Below are positions 16,639 to 25,526 of a stretch of 64,000 nt of DNA, piece after piece (position 1 is the stretch's first letter; each line of letters opens with the position of its first letter). The notes under the pieces were generated by a model. The model was given only the letters and a program-made list of their open reading frames with translations. It was not told the origin of the DNA and ran no database searches. Origin of the DNA: Craurococcus roseus (GTDB taxonomy: Bacteria; Pseudomonadota; Alphaproteobacteria; Acetobacterales; Acetobacteraceae); contig NZ_BAAAFZ010000015.1 in NCBI RefSeq assembly GCF_039523795.1, forward strand, positions 62,001 through 126,000, written 5' to 3'. Made by a program: the position numbers and the translations under genes.

Positions 16639-18327
16639 TTGGACGGAACGGCGACGCCGCCGCAGCAGCAACGCCGCGGGCCGCGACCCGGCCCCAGGGG
16701 GCGCGTGGCAGGCGCGGAAGCGAGCGAGGCGGTCGCGGCCGCCACGGAAGGGCTGGCCCCGCGGCGCGACCTGCTGATCGAACACCTGCACCGCTTGCAG
16801 GACAGGCACGGGTGCCTGCGCGCGGGCCACCTCGTCGCGCTGGCCGACCGCCTGCGCATGGCGCCGGTGGAGGTGTTCGAGGTCGCCACCTTCTACCACC
16901 ATTTCGAGGTGGTCGAGGACACGGCGCCGGCGCCCGAGCCCGTCACGGTGCGCGTTTGCGAGAGCCTGCCCTGCGCGCTCGCCGGCGCCCACGGCCTCAT
17001 GGCCGCATTGCGCGCGAAGCCGCCGGGGGCGGGGGTGCGCGTGGTGTCCGCCCCCTGCATCGGCGCCTGCCACCGCGCGCCGGCCTGCGCCCTCGGTCAC
17101 GAGCCGGTGGAGCGCGCGACGCCCGAGGCGGTCGCCGCCGCGGTGGCGAACGGTCCGCCCGCGCTCCCCGACCCGCCCGCCCTCGACAGCTACCTGTCGC
17201 GCGGCGGCTACGCCGCGCTGCGGGCCGCGCGAGCGGACGAGAAAGCGGCGCGCGACACGATCCTCGACGCGCTCGACGCGGGCGCGCTGCGGGGCCTGGG
17301 CGGCGCCGGCTTCCCCGCGGCGCGCAAGTGGCGCCTGGTGATGGCCCAGCCCGGCCCGCGGCACTTGGTGGTCAACGCCGACGAGGGCGAGCCCGGCACC
17401 TTCAAGGACCGCTACTGCCTGGAGAAGGAGCCGCACCGCATGCTGGAAGGCATGCTGGTCGCCGCCCACGCCATCGAGGCCGAGGCGTGCTGGATCTACC
17501 TCCGCGACGAGTACCCGCACCTGCGCCGCATGCTGGAGCGCGAGATCGCGGCGCTGGCCGCCGCGGGCCTGTACGACAAGCCGATCCACCTCCGCCGCGG
17601 CGCCGGCGCCTACATCTGCGGCGAGGAAACGGCGCTGCTGGAGAGCCTGGAGGGCCGCCGCGGCTACCCGCGCCACAAGCCGCCCTTCCCGGGCGAATCC
17701 GGCCTGTTCGGCCGCCCGACCCTGATCCACAACGTCGAGACGCTCTGGCTTCTGCCCGAAATCCTGGCTGAGCCGGGCGCCGCCGTGCGCCACGCGTCCA
17801 TGGGCCGGCGCGGCCGCCAGGGCGTGCGCTTCTTCAGCGTGTCGGGCCGGGTGCGGGAGCCGGGAGAGAAGCTGGCGCCGGCCGGCGTCACCGCGCGAGA
17901 GTTGATCGAGGAGTTCTCGGGAGGAATGCTGCCCGGCCAACGCTTCGCGGCCTACCTGCCCGGCGGCGCCTCGGGCGGCATCCTGCCAGCCTCCCTCGGC
18001 GACCTGCCGCTCGACTTCGGCACCCTGGACGCGCAAGGCTGCTTCGTCGGCTCCGGCGCCGTGGTGGTCCTGTCGGACCAGGACGACCTGCCGGAGGCCG
18101 TGCGGAACCTCGTCCACTTCTTCAAGGACGAGAGCTGCGGCCAATGCACCCCTTGCCGCGTCGGCACCGCCAAGGCCGCGCGGCTGCTGGACGCGCCGGT
18201 GTGGGACCGCTCGCTGCTGAAGGAGCTGGCGGCCGCGATGGCCGACGGCTCCATCTGCGGCCTCGGCCAAGCCGCCATGAACCCCGTGCTCACCTACCTG
18301 CGCCACTTCCCGGAGGCCACTCCGTGA
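16639..18327 (+). CDS. fdh1B: NAD-dependent formate dehydrogenase beta subunit (NuoE-NuoF fusion, Fdh1B/FdsB-like)
   Basis: The diaphorase subunit that passes electrons from formate to NAD+. Its 562 residues join an N-terminal thioredoxin-like [2Fe-2S] domain (about 30-165; CESLPCA and CIGACHRAP) to a NuoF-like domain with NAD-binding GLGGAGFPAARKW (about 218-230), FMN-binding NADEGEPGTFKDRY and GAGAYICGEETALLESLEG, and the [4Fe-4S] ligands CGQCTPC...C near the end. The TTG start lies 6 bases after AGGAGG. The fused form matches tungsten FDH1 of Methylobacterium, where the separate FdsG of Cupriavidus-type enzymes is absorbed. Confidence 0.92.
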   Translation: MDGTATPPQQQRRGPRPGPRGRVAGAEASEAVAAATEGLAPRRDLLIEHLHRLQDRHGCLRAGHLVALADRLRMAPVEVFEVATFYHHFEVVEDTAPAPEPVTVRVCESLPCALAGAHGLMAALRAKPPGAGVRVVSAPCIGACHRAPACALGHEPVERATPEAVAAAVANGPPALPDPPALDSYLSRGGYAALRAARADEKAARDTILDALDAGALRGLGGAGFPAARKWRLVMAQPGPRHLVVNADEGEPGTFKDRYCLEKEPHRMLEGMLVAAHAIEAEACWIYLRDEYPHLRRMLEREIAALAAAGLYDKPIHLRRGAGAYICGEETALLESLEGRRGYPRHKPPFPGESGLFGRPTLIHNVETLWLLPEILAEPGAAVRHASMGRRGRQGVRFFSVSGRVREPGEKLAPAGVTARELIEEFSGGMLPGQRFAAYLPGGASGGILPASLGDLPLDFGTLDAQGCFVGSGAVVVLSDQDDLPEAVRNLVHFFKDESCGQCTPCRVGTAKAARLLDAPVWDRSLLKELAAAMADGSICGLGQAAMNPVLTYLRHFPEATP

Positions 18328-21110
18328 TCCGCTTCACCCTGGACGGCCGCGAAGTTGCCGCCGCCCCCGGCGAATCCATCTGGACCGTCGCGCGGCGCGA
18401 AGGCGTCGAGATCCCGCACCTGTGCCACCGGCCGGAGCCCGGCTACCGCCCGGACGGCAACTGCCGCGCCTGCATGGTGGAGATCGAGGGCGAGCGCGTG
18501 CTCGCCGCCTCCTGCATCCGCGCGCCGCGCGAGGGCATGAAGGTGAGCACGGCCTCCGAGCGCGCGAAGCGCACGCGCCGGATGGTGTTCGAGCTGTTGC
18601 TGGCGGACCAGCCGGGCGCCGAAGGGCGCGACGGGACCGGCACCTTCGCGCGCTGGACGCGCCACCTCGGCCTCGACGGCTCGCGCTTCGCTCCGGAGGA
18701 CGACCCGTCCGCGCCCGACCTCTCGCACCCCGCCATGGCGGTGCAGCTCGACGCCTGCATCCAGTGCAACCTCTGCGAACGCGCCTGCCGCGAGGTGCAG
18801 CACAACGACGTCATCGGCATGGCCCGGCGTGGGATGGACACAACCGTCAGCTTCGACCTGCTCGACCCGATGGGCGAGAGCACCTGCGTCGCCTGCGGCG
18901 AGTGCGTCCAGGCCTGCCCGACCGGCGCGCTGCTGCCGAAATCCGTCCTCGACAAGACCGGCCGCCGCGCCGCTCCGCCGGCGAAGGAAGTCGCGAGCGT
19001 CTGCCCGTACTGCGGAGTCGGGTGCCAGGTCGGCTTCCGCGTGCGCGATGGCGCGATCAAGGAAGTGGTGGGGCGCGACGGGCCTTCGAACCAGAACCGC
19101 CTCTGCGTCAAAGGCCGCTTCGGCTTCGACTACATCCGCCACCCGGACCGCCTGACGGTGCCGCTGATCCGCGTCGAGGGCGCCGCCAAGGACCCGGCCG
19201 ACTGCCTCGACCCGCGCCGCGCCCGCGCCAAGTTCCGCGAAGCGACCTGGGAAGAGGCGCTGGACCGCGCCGCCGCCGGCCTCGCGCGCGTCCGCGACAC
19301 GCTCGGGCCGGACGCCCTGGCCGGCTTCGGCTCGGCCAAGGGCTCCAACGAGGAAGCGTACCTGTTCCAGAAGCTGGTCCGCACCGGCTTCGGCACCAAC
19401 AACGTGGACCACTGCACGCGCCTGTGCCACGCGGCCTCAGTCGCCGCGCTGCTGGAAGGCATCGGCTCCGGCGCCGTCACCGCGCCGTTCATGGCCGCGA
19501 AGGACGCCGAGGTGATCGTCGTCATCGGCGCCCGCCCGGCGGAGAACCACCCGGTAGCCGCCACCTTCCTGAAGGACGCGGCGGCGCGCGGCGCCAAGCT
19601 CGTCACCATGGACCCGCGCGGCAGCGCCCTCGACCGCCACGCCGCCGAGGTGGTGCGCTTCGCTCCCGGCCGCGACGTTCCGTTGCTCAACGCGATGCTC
19701 AACGTCGTGGTGGGGGAGGGGCTCTACGACCGGCAATACGTCGCCGCCCACACCGAGGACTTCGAGCTGATCCGCGACCACGTCGCGGCCTACGCGCCCG
19801 AAGACATGGCGCCCCTCTGCGGCGTCCCCGCCGACCAGATCCGCCGCGTGGCGCGCATGTTCGCGCGGGCGCGGACGGCGATGATCCTGTGGGGCATGGG
19901 CATCTCGCAATCCACCCACGGCACCGACAACACCCGCTGCCTGATCGCGCTGTCCCTGCTCTGCGGCCAGGTCGGCCGCCCCGGCACGGGCCTGCACCCG
20001 CTCCGCGGCCAGAACAACGTGCAGGGCGCCTCCGATGCCGGGCTGATTCCGATGATGTTCCCCGATTACCGCCACACGGACGACGACGCGGCGCGCGGCC
20101 ACCTGGAACGGCTCTGGGGCGCGAAGCTCGACCCAAAGCCCGGCCTTACAGTGGTGGAGATCATGGGCGCGGCCGAGCGCGGCGAGCTGCGCGGCATGTA
20201 CGTCATGGGCGAGAACCCGGCCATGTCGGACCCCGACGTCAACCACGCCCGTGCGGCGCTGGCCCGGCTCGACCATCTGGTGGTCCAGGACCTGTTCCTG
20301 ACGGAAACGGCGGCCCTGGCCGACGTGGTGCTGCCCGCATCGGCCTGGCCGGAGAAGGACGGCACCGTCACCAACACCAACCGCCAAGTCCAGATGGGCC
20401 GCGCCGCCGTGCCCTTGCCAGGCGAGGCGCGGCAGGATCTGGAGATCATCCAGGAGTTGGCCCGTCGCCTCGGCCTGCCCTGGAGTTACGCCGGCCCGCG
20501 CGAGGTGTTCGCCGAAATGGCGCAGGCCACGCATTCGCTCGCCAACATCACCTGGGACCGTTTGGAACGGGAAGGCAGCGTCACCTACCCTTGCGCCGCC
20601 CCGGACGCGCCGGGCGACGAGATCGTCTTCGGCGACGCCTTCCCGACCGAGAATGGCCGCGCCCGCTTCGTCCCGGCCGGCGTCACCGATCCCGCCGAGA
20701 TGCCGGACGCGGAGTACCCCTTCGTGCTCAGCACCGGCCGGCAACTGGAGCACTGGCACACCGGCACAATGACCCGCCGCGCCGGGGCGTTGGACGCGCT
20801 GGAGCCCGGTCCGACGGCGTCCCTCTCGCCCTCCGAGCTGGCGCGGCTCGGCCTCGAACCCGGGCAGCGGCTGCGCCTCGCCACCCGGCGCGGCGCCATC
20901 GAGCTCGCCGCCCGCGCCGATCCCACCGTGCCCGACGGACAGGTCTTCGTGCCCTTCGCCTTCCGCGAAGCGGCGGCAAACCTCCTGACCAACCCGCAAC
21001 TCGATCCCTGGGGCAAGATCCCGGAGTTCAAATATTGCGCCGTTCGGGTGGAGCCCCTCGGGCAGGCACATGAACTATTTTGCATGAAATCACGGAAACG
21101 TGAGCTGTAA
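18324..21110 (+). CDS. fdh1A: NAD-dependent formate dehydrogenase alpha subunit (Mo/W-bisMGD, Fdh1A/FdsA-like)
   Basis: The catalytic subunit oxidising formate to CO2 in the cytoplasm. The 928 residues contain an N-terminal [2Fe-2S] domain (CHRPEPGYRPDGNCRAC, about 34-50), two [4Fe-4S] sites (CIQCNLCERAC and CVACGECVQACP), the catalytic-domain cluster CPYCGVGC (about 230) and the metal ligand Cys in DHCTRLCHAASVAALL (about 370), so it is a Cys, not selenocysteine, enzyme. A C-terminal molybdopterin-dinucleotide domain ends near FKYCAVRVE. GTG 18324 overlaps the fdh1B stop. Molybdenum versus tungsten cannot be told from sequence. Confidence 0.95.
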   Translation: MIRFTLDGREVAAAPGESIWTVARREGVEIPHLCHRPEPGYRPDGNCRACMVEIEGERVLAASCIRAPREGMKVSTASERAKRTRRMVFELLLADQPGAEGRDGTGTFARWTRHLGLDGSRFAPEDDPSAPDLSHPAMAVQLDACIQCNLCERACREVQHNDVIGMARRGMDTTVSFDLLDPMGESTCVACGECVQACPTGALLPKSVLDKTGRRAAPPAKEVASVCPYCGVGCQVGFRVRDGAIKEVVGRDGPSNQNRLCVKGRFGFDYIRHPDRLTVPLIRVEGAAKDPADCLDPRRARAKFREATWEEALDRAAAGLARVRDTLGPDALAGFGSAKGSNEEAYLFQKLVRTGFGTNNVDHCTRLCHAASVAALLEGIGSGAVTAPFMAAKDAEVIVVIGARPAENHPVAATFLKDAAARGAKLVTMDPRGSALDRHAAEVVRFAPGRDVPLLNAMLNVVVGEGLYDRQYVAAHTEDFELIRDHVAAYAPEDMAPLCGVPADQIRRVARMFARARTAMILWGMGISQSTHGTDNTRCLIALSLLCGQVGRPGTGLHPLRGQNNVQGASDAGLIPMMFPDYRHTDDDAARGHLERLWGAKLDPKPGLTVVEIMGAAERGELRGMYVMGENPAMSDPDVNHARAALARLDHLVVQDLFLTETAALADVVLPASAWPEKDGTVTNTNRQVQMGRAAVPLPGEARQDLEIIQELARRLGLPWSYAGPREVFAEMAQATHSLANITWDRLEREGSVTYPCAAPDAPGDEIVFGDAFPTENGRARFVPAGVTDPAEMPDAEYPFVLSTGRQLEHWHTGTMTRRAGALDALEPGPTASLSPSELARLGLEPGQRLRLATRRGAIELAARADPTVPDGQVFVPFAFREAAANLLTNPQLDPWGKIPEFKYCAVRVEPLGQAHELFCMKSRKREL

Positions 21111-21202
21111 CGTTAGCAACCCGCGCTTGAACGGCGGTGTCCCAGATGCCCAACTGCCTGACGCGGCACCATACGCCCGCAGCGACGCATGGAGAGAAAC
21201 GC

Positions 21203-21280
21203 ATGTCCTGGACGAAGCCCCGCGTGACCGAGGTTTGCCTGGCTCTCGAGATCAACTGCTACGCCAGCGCGACCGTCTGA
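21203..21280 (+). CDS. pqqA: PqqA, precursor peptide of PQQ
   Basis: A 25-residue peptide whose conserved Glu and Tyr, in the motif EINCY (Glu about 16, Tyr about 20), are cross-linked to make the PQQ skeleton. The flanking pattern MSWTKPRVTEVCLALE is the standard PqqA N-terminus. GGAGAG lies 6 bases before the ATG. A hairpin follows, then pqqE. The usual pqqB, pqqC and pqqD genes do not follow it. Confidence 0.95.
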   Translation: MSWTKPRVTEVCLALEINCYASATV

Positions 21281-21291
21281 CTTGTATTTGA

Positions 21292-21326
21292 CGCCGCGGG
21301 GCCCGGTCCAAGTCCGTCCCGCGGCG
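21292..21326 (+). terminator. Hairpin in the pqqA-pqqE gap
   Basis: A perfect 9-bp stem (CGCCGCGGG / CCCGCGGCG) with a 17-base loop begins 12 bases after the pqqA stop and 35 bases before pqqE. A stem at this place is expected to stabilise or end short pqqA transcripts so that the peptide is made in excess over PqqE. Confidence 0.55.
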
Positions 21327-21360
21327 ACCAGCCTTCCGTGGCGTGGGAGGGCGCCTCAGT

Positions 21361-22482
21361 ATGACCCCCGGTGACAAGGGCGCCCCGCCGCCGCTCGGCC
21401 TGCTGGCCGAACTCACCCATCGCTGCCCGCTGCGCTGCCCCTACTGCTCCAACCCGGTCGAGTTGCACCGAGCGTCCCGTGAACTGGACGCCGCCACCTG
21501 GGGCCGCATCTTCGCCGAAGCCTCCGATCTGGGTGTGCTCCAGGTGCACCTCTCGGGCGGCGAGCCCACGGCGCGCCGCGACCTGCCCGAGATCATCCGT
21601 CTCGCCGTCTCGGCCGGCCTTTACACCAACCTCATCACCTCCGGCGTTCTGACCGACGCTCGGCGCCTCACCGAATACGCGGCGGCCGGGCTCGACCACG
21701 TCCAGCTCTCCGTGCAGGACGCGGAAGGGGGCGGCGCCGACCGCATCGGCGGCTACGCCGGCGGCCACGCGCGCAAGCTGGCCTTCGCCGAACTGGTGCG
21801 CGCCGAAGGCCTGCCGCTCACCCTCAATGCCGTGGTCCACCGGCAGAACTTGGACCGGCTCCCGGACCTCATCGACTTGGCCCTCAAGCTCGGCGCCGGG
21901 CGGATGGAGGTGGCGCACGTCCAATACTATGGCTGGGCGCTCCGCAACCGCGCCGCGCTGCTGCCCACCCGCGCCCAGCTCGACGCCGCCACCGAGACGG
22001 TGAACCGCGCGCGCGAAGAGCTGAAGGGCCGGCTCGTCATCGACTACGTCGTGCCCGATTACTACGCGAAGCTCCCCAAGGCCTGCATGGGCGGTTGGGG
22101 CCGGCAGTTCCTCGCCGTTTCCCCCGCCGGTTTCGCGCTGCCCTGCCACGCCGCGGAAAGCCTGCCCGGCTTCGCCTTCCCGGACCTCCGGGAAGTATCG
22201 CTCCGCGACGCTTGGGAGAACTCCGAAGCGTTCAACCGCTTCCGCGGCACCGAATGGATGCCCGAGCCTTGCCGCGGCTGCGCCCGAAAGGAGCAGGACT
22301 GGGGCGGCTGCCGCTGCCAAGCCTTCGCGCTCACCGGCGACGCCGCCAACACCGACCCCGCTTGCGCCCTGTCGCCGCACCACGCCGTGCTCGACCTCGC
22401 GGTGCAGGAAGCGGCCGAGGCGACCAGCGACTTCACCTACCGCGAGATGGGCCGCGCGCCCACGCCGGCCCCGGCGGGCTGA
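21361..22482 (+). CDS. pqqE: PqqE, radical SAM enzyme of PQQ synthesis
   Basis: Forms the Glu-Tyr carbon-carbon link in PqqA, with PqqD as chaperone. The 373-residue protein has the radical SAM motif CPLRCPYC (about residues 22-29), HLSGGEPTARRDL, and a SPASM domain with Cys in LPCHAAESLPG, CRGCARKEQDWGGCRC and TDPAC for auxiliary Fe-S clusters. ATG 21361 fits the family length; an in-frame GTG at 21343 is possible. It is followed 10 bases later by the relay-system metallohydrolase. PqqD is neither fused to it nor nearby. Confidence 0.95.
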   Translation: MTPGDKGAPPPLGLLAELTHRCPLRCPYCSNPVELHRASRELDAATWGRIFAEASDLGVLQVHLSGGEPTARRDLPEIIRLAVSAGLYTNLITSGVLTDARRLTEYAAAGLDHVQLSVQDAEGGGADRIGGYAGGHARKLAFAELVRAEGLPLTLNAVVHRQNLDRLPDLIDLALKLGAGRMEVAHVQYYGWALRNRAALLPTRAQLDAATETVNRAREELKGRLVIDYVVPDYYAKLPKACMGGWGRQFLAVSPAGFALPCHAAESLPGFAFPDLREVSLRDAWENSEAFNRFRGTEWMPEPCRGCARKEQDWGGCRCQAFALTGDAANTDPACALSPHHAVLDLAVQEAAEATSDFTYREMGRAPTPAPAG

Positions 22483-22492
22483 CGGCCCGGCC

Positions 22493-23446
22493 ATGGGCGC
22501 CGCGAGCCGCCGCGACGCGCTGCTGCTGGGGGTCGGCGGAGGGGCGTTGCTGCTGGGTGCCGCCGCACCGCCGTCGGCCGGCGCGCGCGCGGTCGTGGAG
22601 GTCGCCCCCGGCGTATTCGTCCTGCCCGGCTTGCATGAGGACGCCTCGCCCACGAACGGCAATGCCATCGCCAACGTCGGCTTCGTCGTCGGCGGCGCGT
22701 CGGTCGCGGTGGTGGACCCCGGCGGCAGCCTGGCCCACGGCCGGCGGCTCCGCCGCGCGGTGGAGGCCGCCACGCCCCTGCCGGTCCGGCACGTCGTCCT
22801 CACCCACGCGCACCCCGACCACATCATGGGCGCCGCCGCCTTCGCCGACCTCCGCCCGGAGGTGGTCGGCCACGCCCGCCTGCCCGAAGCCCTGGCGCAG
22901 CGGCGCGACGGCTACCTGCGCATGATGGAGCGCGAGATGGGCGCCGTCGCGACGGCGGGCAGCGACGCGCTCCCGCCGACCCGCTTGGTGGAGGACCGGC
23001 TCGACCTCGACCTCGGCGGCGGCCGCGCGCTGTCGGTGGCCGCCCACGGCCCCGCGCACACGGACGCCGACCTCAGCCTGTTCGACGCCGCCACCTCGAC
23101 GCTCTGGCTGTCCGACCTGCTCTTCGTGGAGCGCATCCCCTCGCTCGACGGCAGCCTGTCCGGCTGGCTGCGCGAACTGGCGGCGCTGCGGGAGAGCCGG
23201 TCCGCGGCGGCGCGGGCGGTGCCCGGCCACGGCCCCCCGTCGGTGCCCTGGCCGGACGCGGCGGCACCGCTGACCCGCTACCTCGAAGCCCTGCGCGACG
23301 GCACCCGCGCCGCCATCGCCGCCGGCCTCGGCATCGCCGAAGCGCCGTCCCGCGTCGCAACCGTGGAAGCGCGGTCTTGGCGCTTGGCGGAGAACTACCA
23401 CGGGCGCAACGTGTCCACTGCCTACCGCGAACTGGAATGGGAGTAG
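22493..23446 (+). CDS. Quinoprotein relay system zinc metallohydrolase (SoxH-like MBL fold)
   Basis: A 317-residue metallo-beta-lactamase-fold protein with a Tat-like export signal (SRRDALLLGVGGGALLLGAAA). Metal ligands are visible in THAHPDHIMG (HxHxDH, about residues 103-108), a later His in VAAHGPAHTDAD with its Asp in DLSLFDA, and GHGPPS (His about 244). This matches the 'quinoprotein relay system metallohydrolase 1' family, related to SoxH and encoded with PQQ genes. It is followed by its usual SoxYZ-like partner. The substrate is unknown. Confidence 0.85.
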   Translation: MGAASRRDALLLGVGGGALLLGAAAPPSAGARAVVEVAPGVFVLPGLHEDASPTNGNAIANVGFVVGGASVAVVDPGGSLAHGRRLRRAVEAATPLPVRHVVLTHAHPDHIMGAAAFADLRPEVVGHARLPEALAQRRDGYLRMMEREMGAVATAGSDALPPTRLVEDRLDLDLGGGRALSVAAHGPAHTDADLSLFDAATSTLWLSDLLFVERIPSLDGSLSGWLRELAALRESRSAAARAVPGHGPPSVPWPDAAAPLTRYLEALRDGTRAAIAAGLGIAEAPSRVATVEARSWRLAENYHGRNVSTAYRELEWE

Positions 23447-23451
23447 CCGCC

Positions 23452-24303
23452 ATGGCCGTCGCCGCCCACCGCCTCGCCCGGCGTCCCCTGCTGGCCGGCG
23501 TGTTCGGCCTGCCCTTGCTCGCGCCGGCGGGGGGCGCCCGGGCCCAGGGCATCGAACCCGCCGAGGCGCCCCGCCGCGCCGAACGCTGGCGCGACCTCAA
23601 AGCGGCGATCTTCGACAACCGCGAAACGCAGCCGGCAGGTGATGCCCTGACCTTGGTCGCGCCGCCCCGCGCGCTCGACGCGGCGGCGGTGCCGGTCTCC
23701 CTGTCCCTCTCGCCCGAAACCGCGCCGCGGGCGCGCGCCGTCCACTTGGTGATCGACGAAAACCCCGCGCCGCTCGCCGCCGTGTTCCGCGCCGGCCCCG
23801 CCGGCGACCTGCGGGCGCTCTCCACCCGCGTGCGCGTGGACGCCTACACCCTGATGCACGCCGTGGCCGAGCTGGACGACGGGCGCCTCCTGGAAACGGC
23901 GCAGTTCGTGAAGGCCGCCGGCGGCTGCTCCGCCCCCGTGGGCACCGACCTCCGCGCCGCGCGCGAAAGGATGGGCCGCATGCGCTTGGTGATGCCCGAA
24001 GGCCCCCCGACCGGGCCGGACCGCGCCGTACCGGTGCAGGTGGCGCTCAGTCACCCCAACCTGTCCGGGTTGCAGATCGACCAGCTTTCGCGCCTTTCGA
24101 TCCCGGCGGAATTCGTCCGCACCCTCCGCGTCCTCTATCGCGGCGCGGAGGTTCTCACCGTCGAAGCCGACATCTCCATCGCCGAGAACCCCACCTTCGG
24201 CTTCGCCTTCGCAGGCGAGGCCGGGGGCGAGTTGCGGGTGGAGGCGGAGGACAGCCGCGAACGCCGCTTCGCAACCGCTTGGACCCTCGGGAACAGCGGA
24301 TGA
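23452..24303 (+). CDS. Quinoprotein dehydrogenase-associated SoxYZ-like carrier (fusion protein)
   Basis: A 283-residue exported protein. After the signal peptide (about residues 1-31, ending GARA), a SoxY-like domain (about 40-165) ends in the carrier motif KAAGGCSAP, whose Cys (about 163) is the expected covalent attachment point. A SoxZ-like immunoglobulin-type domain (about 180-280; VQVALSHPNLSG, NPTFGFAF) follows. In sulfur oxidation SoxY and SoxZ are separate; here they are fused and paired with a SoxH-like hydrolase next to pqqE. What the Cys carries in quinoprotein systems is unknown. Confidence 0.85.
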   Translation: MAVAAHRLARRPLLAGVFGLPLLAPAGGARAQGIEPAEAPRRAERWRDLKAAIFDNRETQPAGDALTLVAPPRALDAAAVPVSLSLSPETAPRARAVHLVIDENPAPLAAVFRAGPAGDLRALSTRVRVDAYTLMHAVAELDDGRLLETAQFVKAAGGCSAPVGTDLRAARERMGRMRLVMPEGPPTGPDRAVPVQVALSHPNLSGLQIDQLSRLSIPAEFVRTLRVLYRGAEVLTVEADISIAENPTFGFAFAGEAGGELRVEAEDSRERRFATAWTLGNSG

Positions 24304-24438
24304 CGGCACTCACCAGGACGTGATACAGTTCCGGACGGCGCCCGCCGGTCCGATCGGCGGTTGGTGCCGTTCCAAACACGGCGGCCGCGCGCTCCGGCGC
24401 CATCGCTCGTCCTCCCGCACGGCCGGAGTGCCTGCCCA

Positions 24439-24642
24439 GTGATCCACCTCGTCCTTACCGTTTGCCTCGCTGCGTCGCCGTCCACCTGCAAAGAAGAACG
24501 CCCGTCCTTCGAGGGCTCTTTTCTCGCCTGTGCGACGCAAGGCCAGTTCCTGGCGGCGCGCTGGATCGCCCAACACCCGGCCTACACGCTGACGAAATGG
24601 CGATGCGAAGCCAACAACCGCCCGCGGGAAACGCCTATCTAG
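24439..24642 (+). CDS. Small protein (67 residues), GTG start
   Basis: From GTG 24439 the frame encodes a compact peptide: MIHLVLTVCLAASPSTCKEE, then SFLACATQGQFLAARWIAQHP and LTKWRCEANNRPRETPI. The four Cys and the pattern C-(7)-C...AC..QGQ..A..W...HP......W.C resemble a short conserved alphaproteobacterial protein I have seen without a function. A weak N-terminal hydrophobic run could be an export signal. The next 152 bases to the 24795 gene show no other feature, and the 135 bases before it are also plain. Confidence 0.6.
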   Translation: MIHLVLTVCLAASPSTCKEERPSFEGSFLACATQGQFLAARWIAQHPAYTLTKWRCEANNRPRETPI

Positions 24643-24794
24643 ACCGCGAACAGGCCGGTGTTTCCACCGGACCCGTCCACCGCCGCTTCAAAACAGGCCA
24701 CACGCGATCCGCGCCGAGGACAGTCGGCGTGAAGCGAGTGTGGGCGCCCGGCAGGCGGGTCGCGCGCTGTGGCTGGCGCGACCCGCCCCGCGGG

Positions 24795-25382
24795 TCAGCT
24801 GCCCTGCATCGCCTGCCGCACGCGGTTGATTGCGTCGCGGCACGAGCCGTCGTCTCGCTGGTCGAGGGTGCGCGCGGTTTCCAACTCGGCCTTGGCGCGC
24901 TCCATGCGGTCGCCGCCACCGGCCGACGGGCCGCCCGGGGCGCCCGGCACCACCTCCACCCTCTCGCGGTCGGACTGGGCGCGCTGCCCCGCCTCGGCCT
25001 GGGCGGCGGTCGTGGGCTGGCCTTGCTGCTGCCGCCGCACGTCCTCGGGCGAAGTGGCGACCTGGTTGCCGACTGCGGCGTTCAGCTCCCGCGTGCCCGC
25101 CGTGCCACCCTGGCGCCCGGACCCGGAGGTGCCGGCGGTGCGGTCCGGCGAGGTCGCCGCGGCCGCGCCGCCACCCGCCGCCGGCGCGTTGTTCGGCCCG
25201 GCGCCCGAGAGTGTGCCGGTGGTCGGCGTGCCGCCGAGCGCCGGGCTCGCGCTCAGGGTGCGAGCCAACTCCGCGATGTCGTTGGAACACGGCCCGGCCG
25301 AAGCCACCGACGGCGTCCACGCCGCGCCGGCGGCCAAGCAAGCGCCGGCGGCGGCGAGCGCGATCCTTCTCGCGTTTAACAT
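24795..25382 (-). CDS. Unknown exported low-complexity protein
   Basis: A 195-residue protein with a clear signal peptide (MLNARRIALAAAGACLAAGA..., cleavage near ASA-GPC). The middle is Gly/Ala/Thr/Gln-rich and probably disordered; the C-terminal 60 residues are charged and helical (MERAKAELETARTLDQRDDG). One Cys near the mature N-terminus (GPCSNDIAEL) and one near the C-terminus (GSCRDAINRV) may form a disulfide. ATG 25382 follows GGAGGG by 6 bases. The frame stays open far upstream, but only as antisense to the FAD dehydrogenase gene. Function unknown. Confidence 0.7.
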   Translation of the reverse strand: MLNARRIALAAAGACLAAGAAWTPSVASAGPCSNDIAELARTLSASPALGGTPTTGTLSGAGPNNAPAAGGGAAAATSPDRTAGTSGSGRQGGTAGTRELNAAVGNQVATSPEDVRRQQQGQPTTAAQAEAGQRAQSDRERVEVVPGAPGGPSAGGGDRMERAKAELETARTLDQRDDGSCRDAINRVRQAMQGS

Positions 25383-25526
25383 GACATTCCCTCCGATCCG
25401 TCGCCCGCGGAGCCGCCGCGGGCCGGTGCTACGATAACGGAACGCGAACCGCGGCGTTCCGCGCCCGGGTTTGCCGCGCGCCTGGGCGGCCCTTACCGTC
25501 GCCGGAAGCGGGGAAGGGCGCGGCGC

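Noticed and set aside
18422..21073. 883-residue plus-strand frame
   Set aside because: Out-of-frame shadow of fdh1A, rich in Arg and Pro.
21100..21291. 63-residue frame overlapping pqqA
   Set aside because: Different frame from the clear PqqA peptide and without features.
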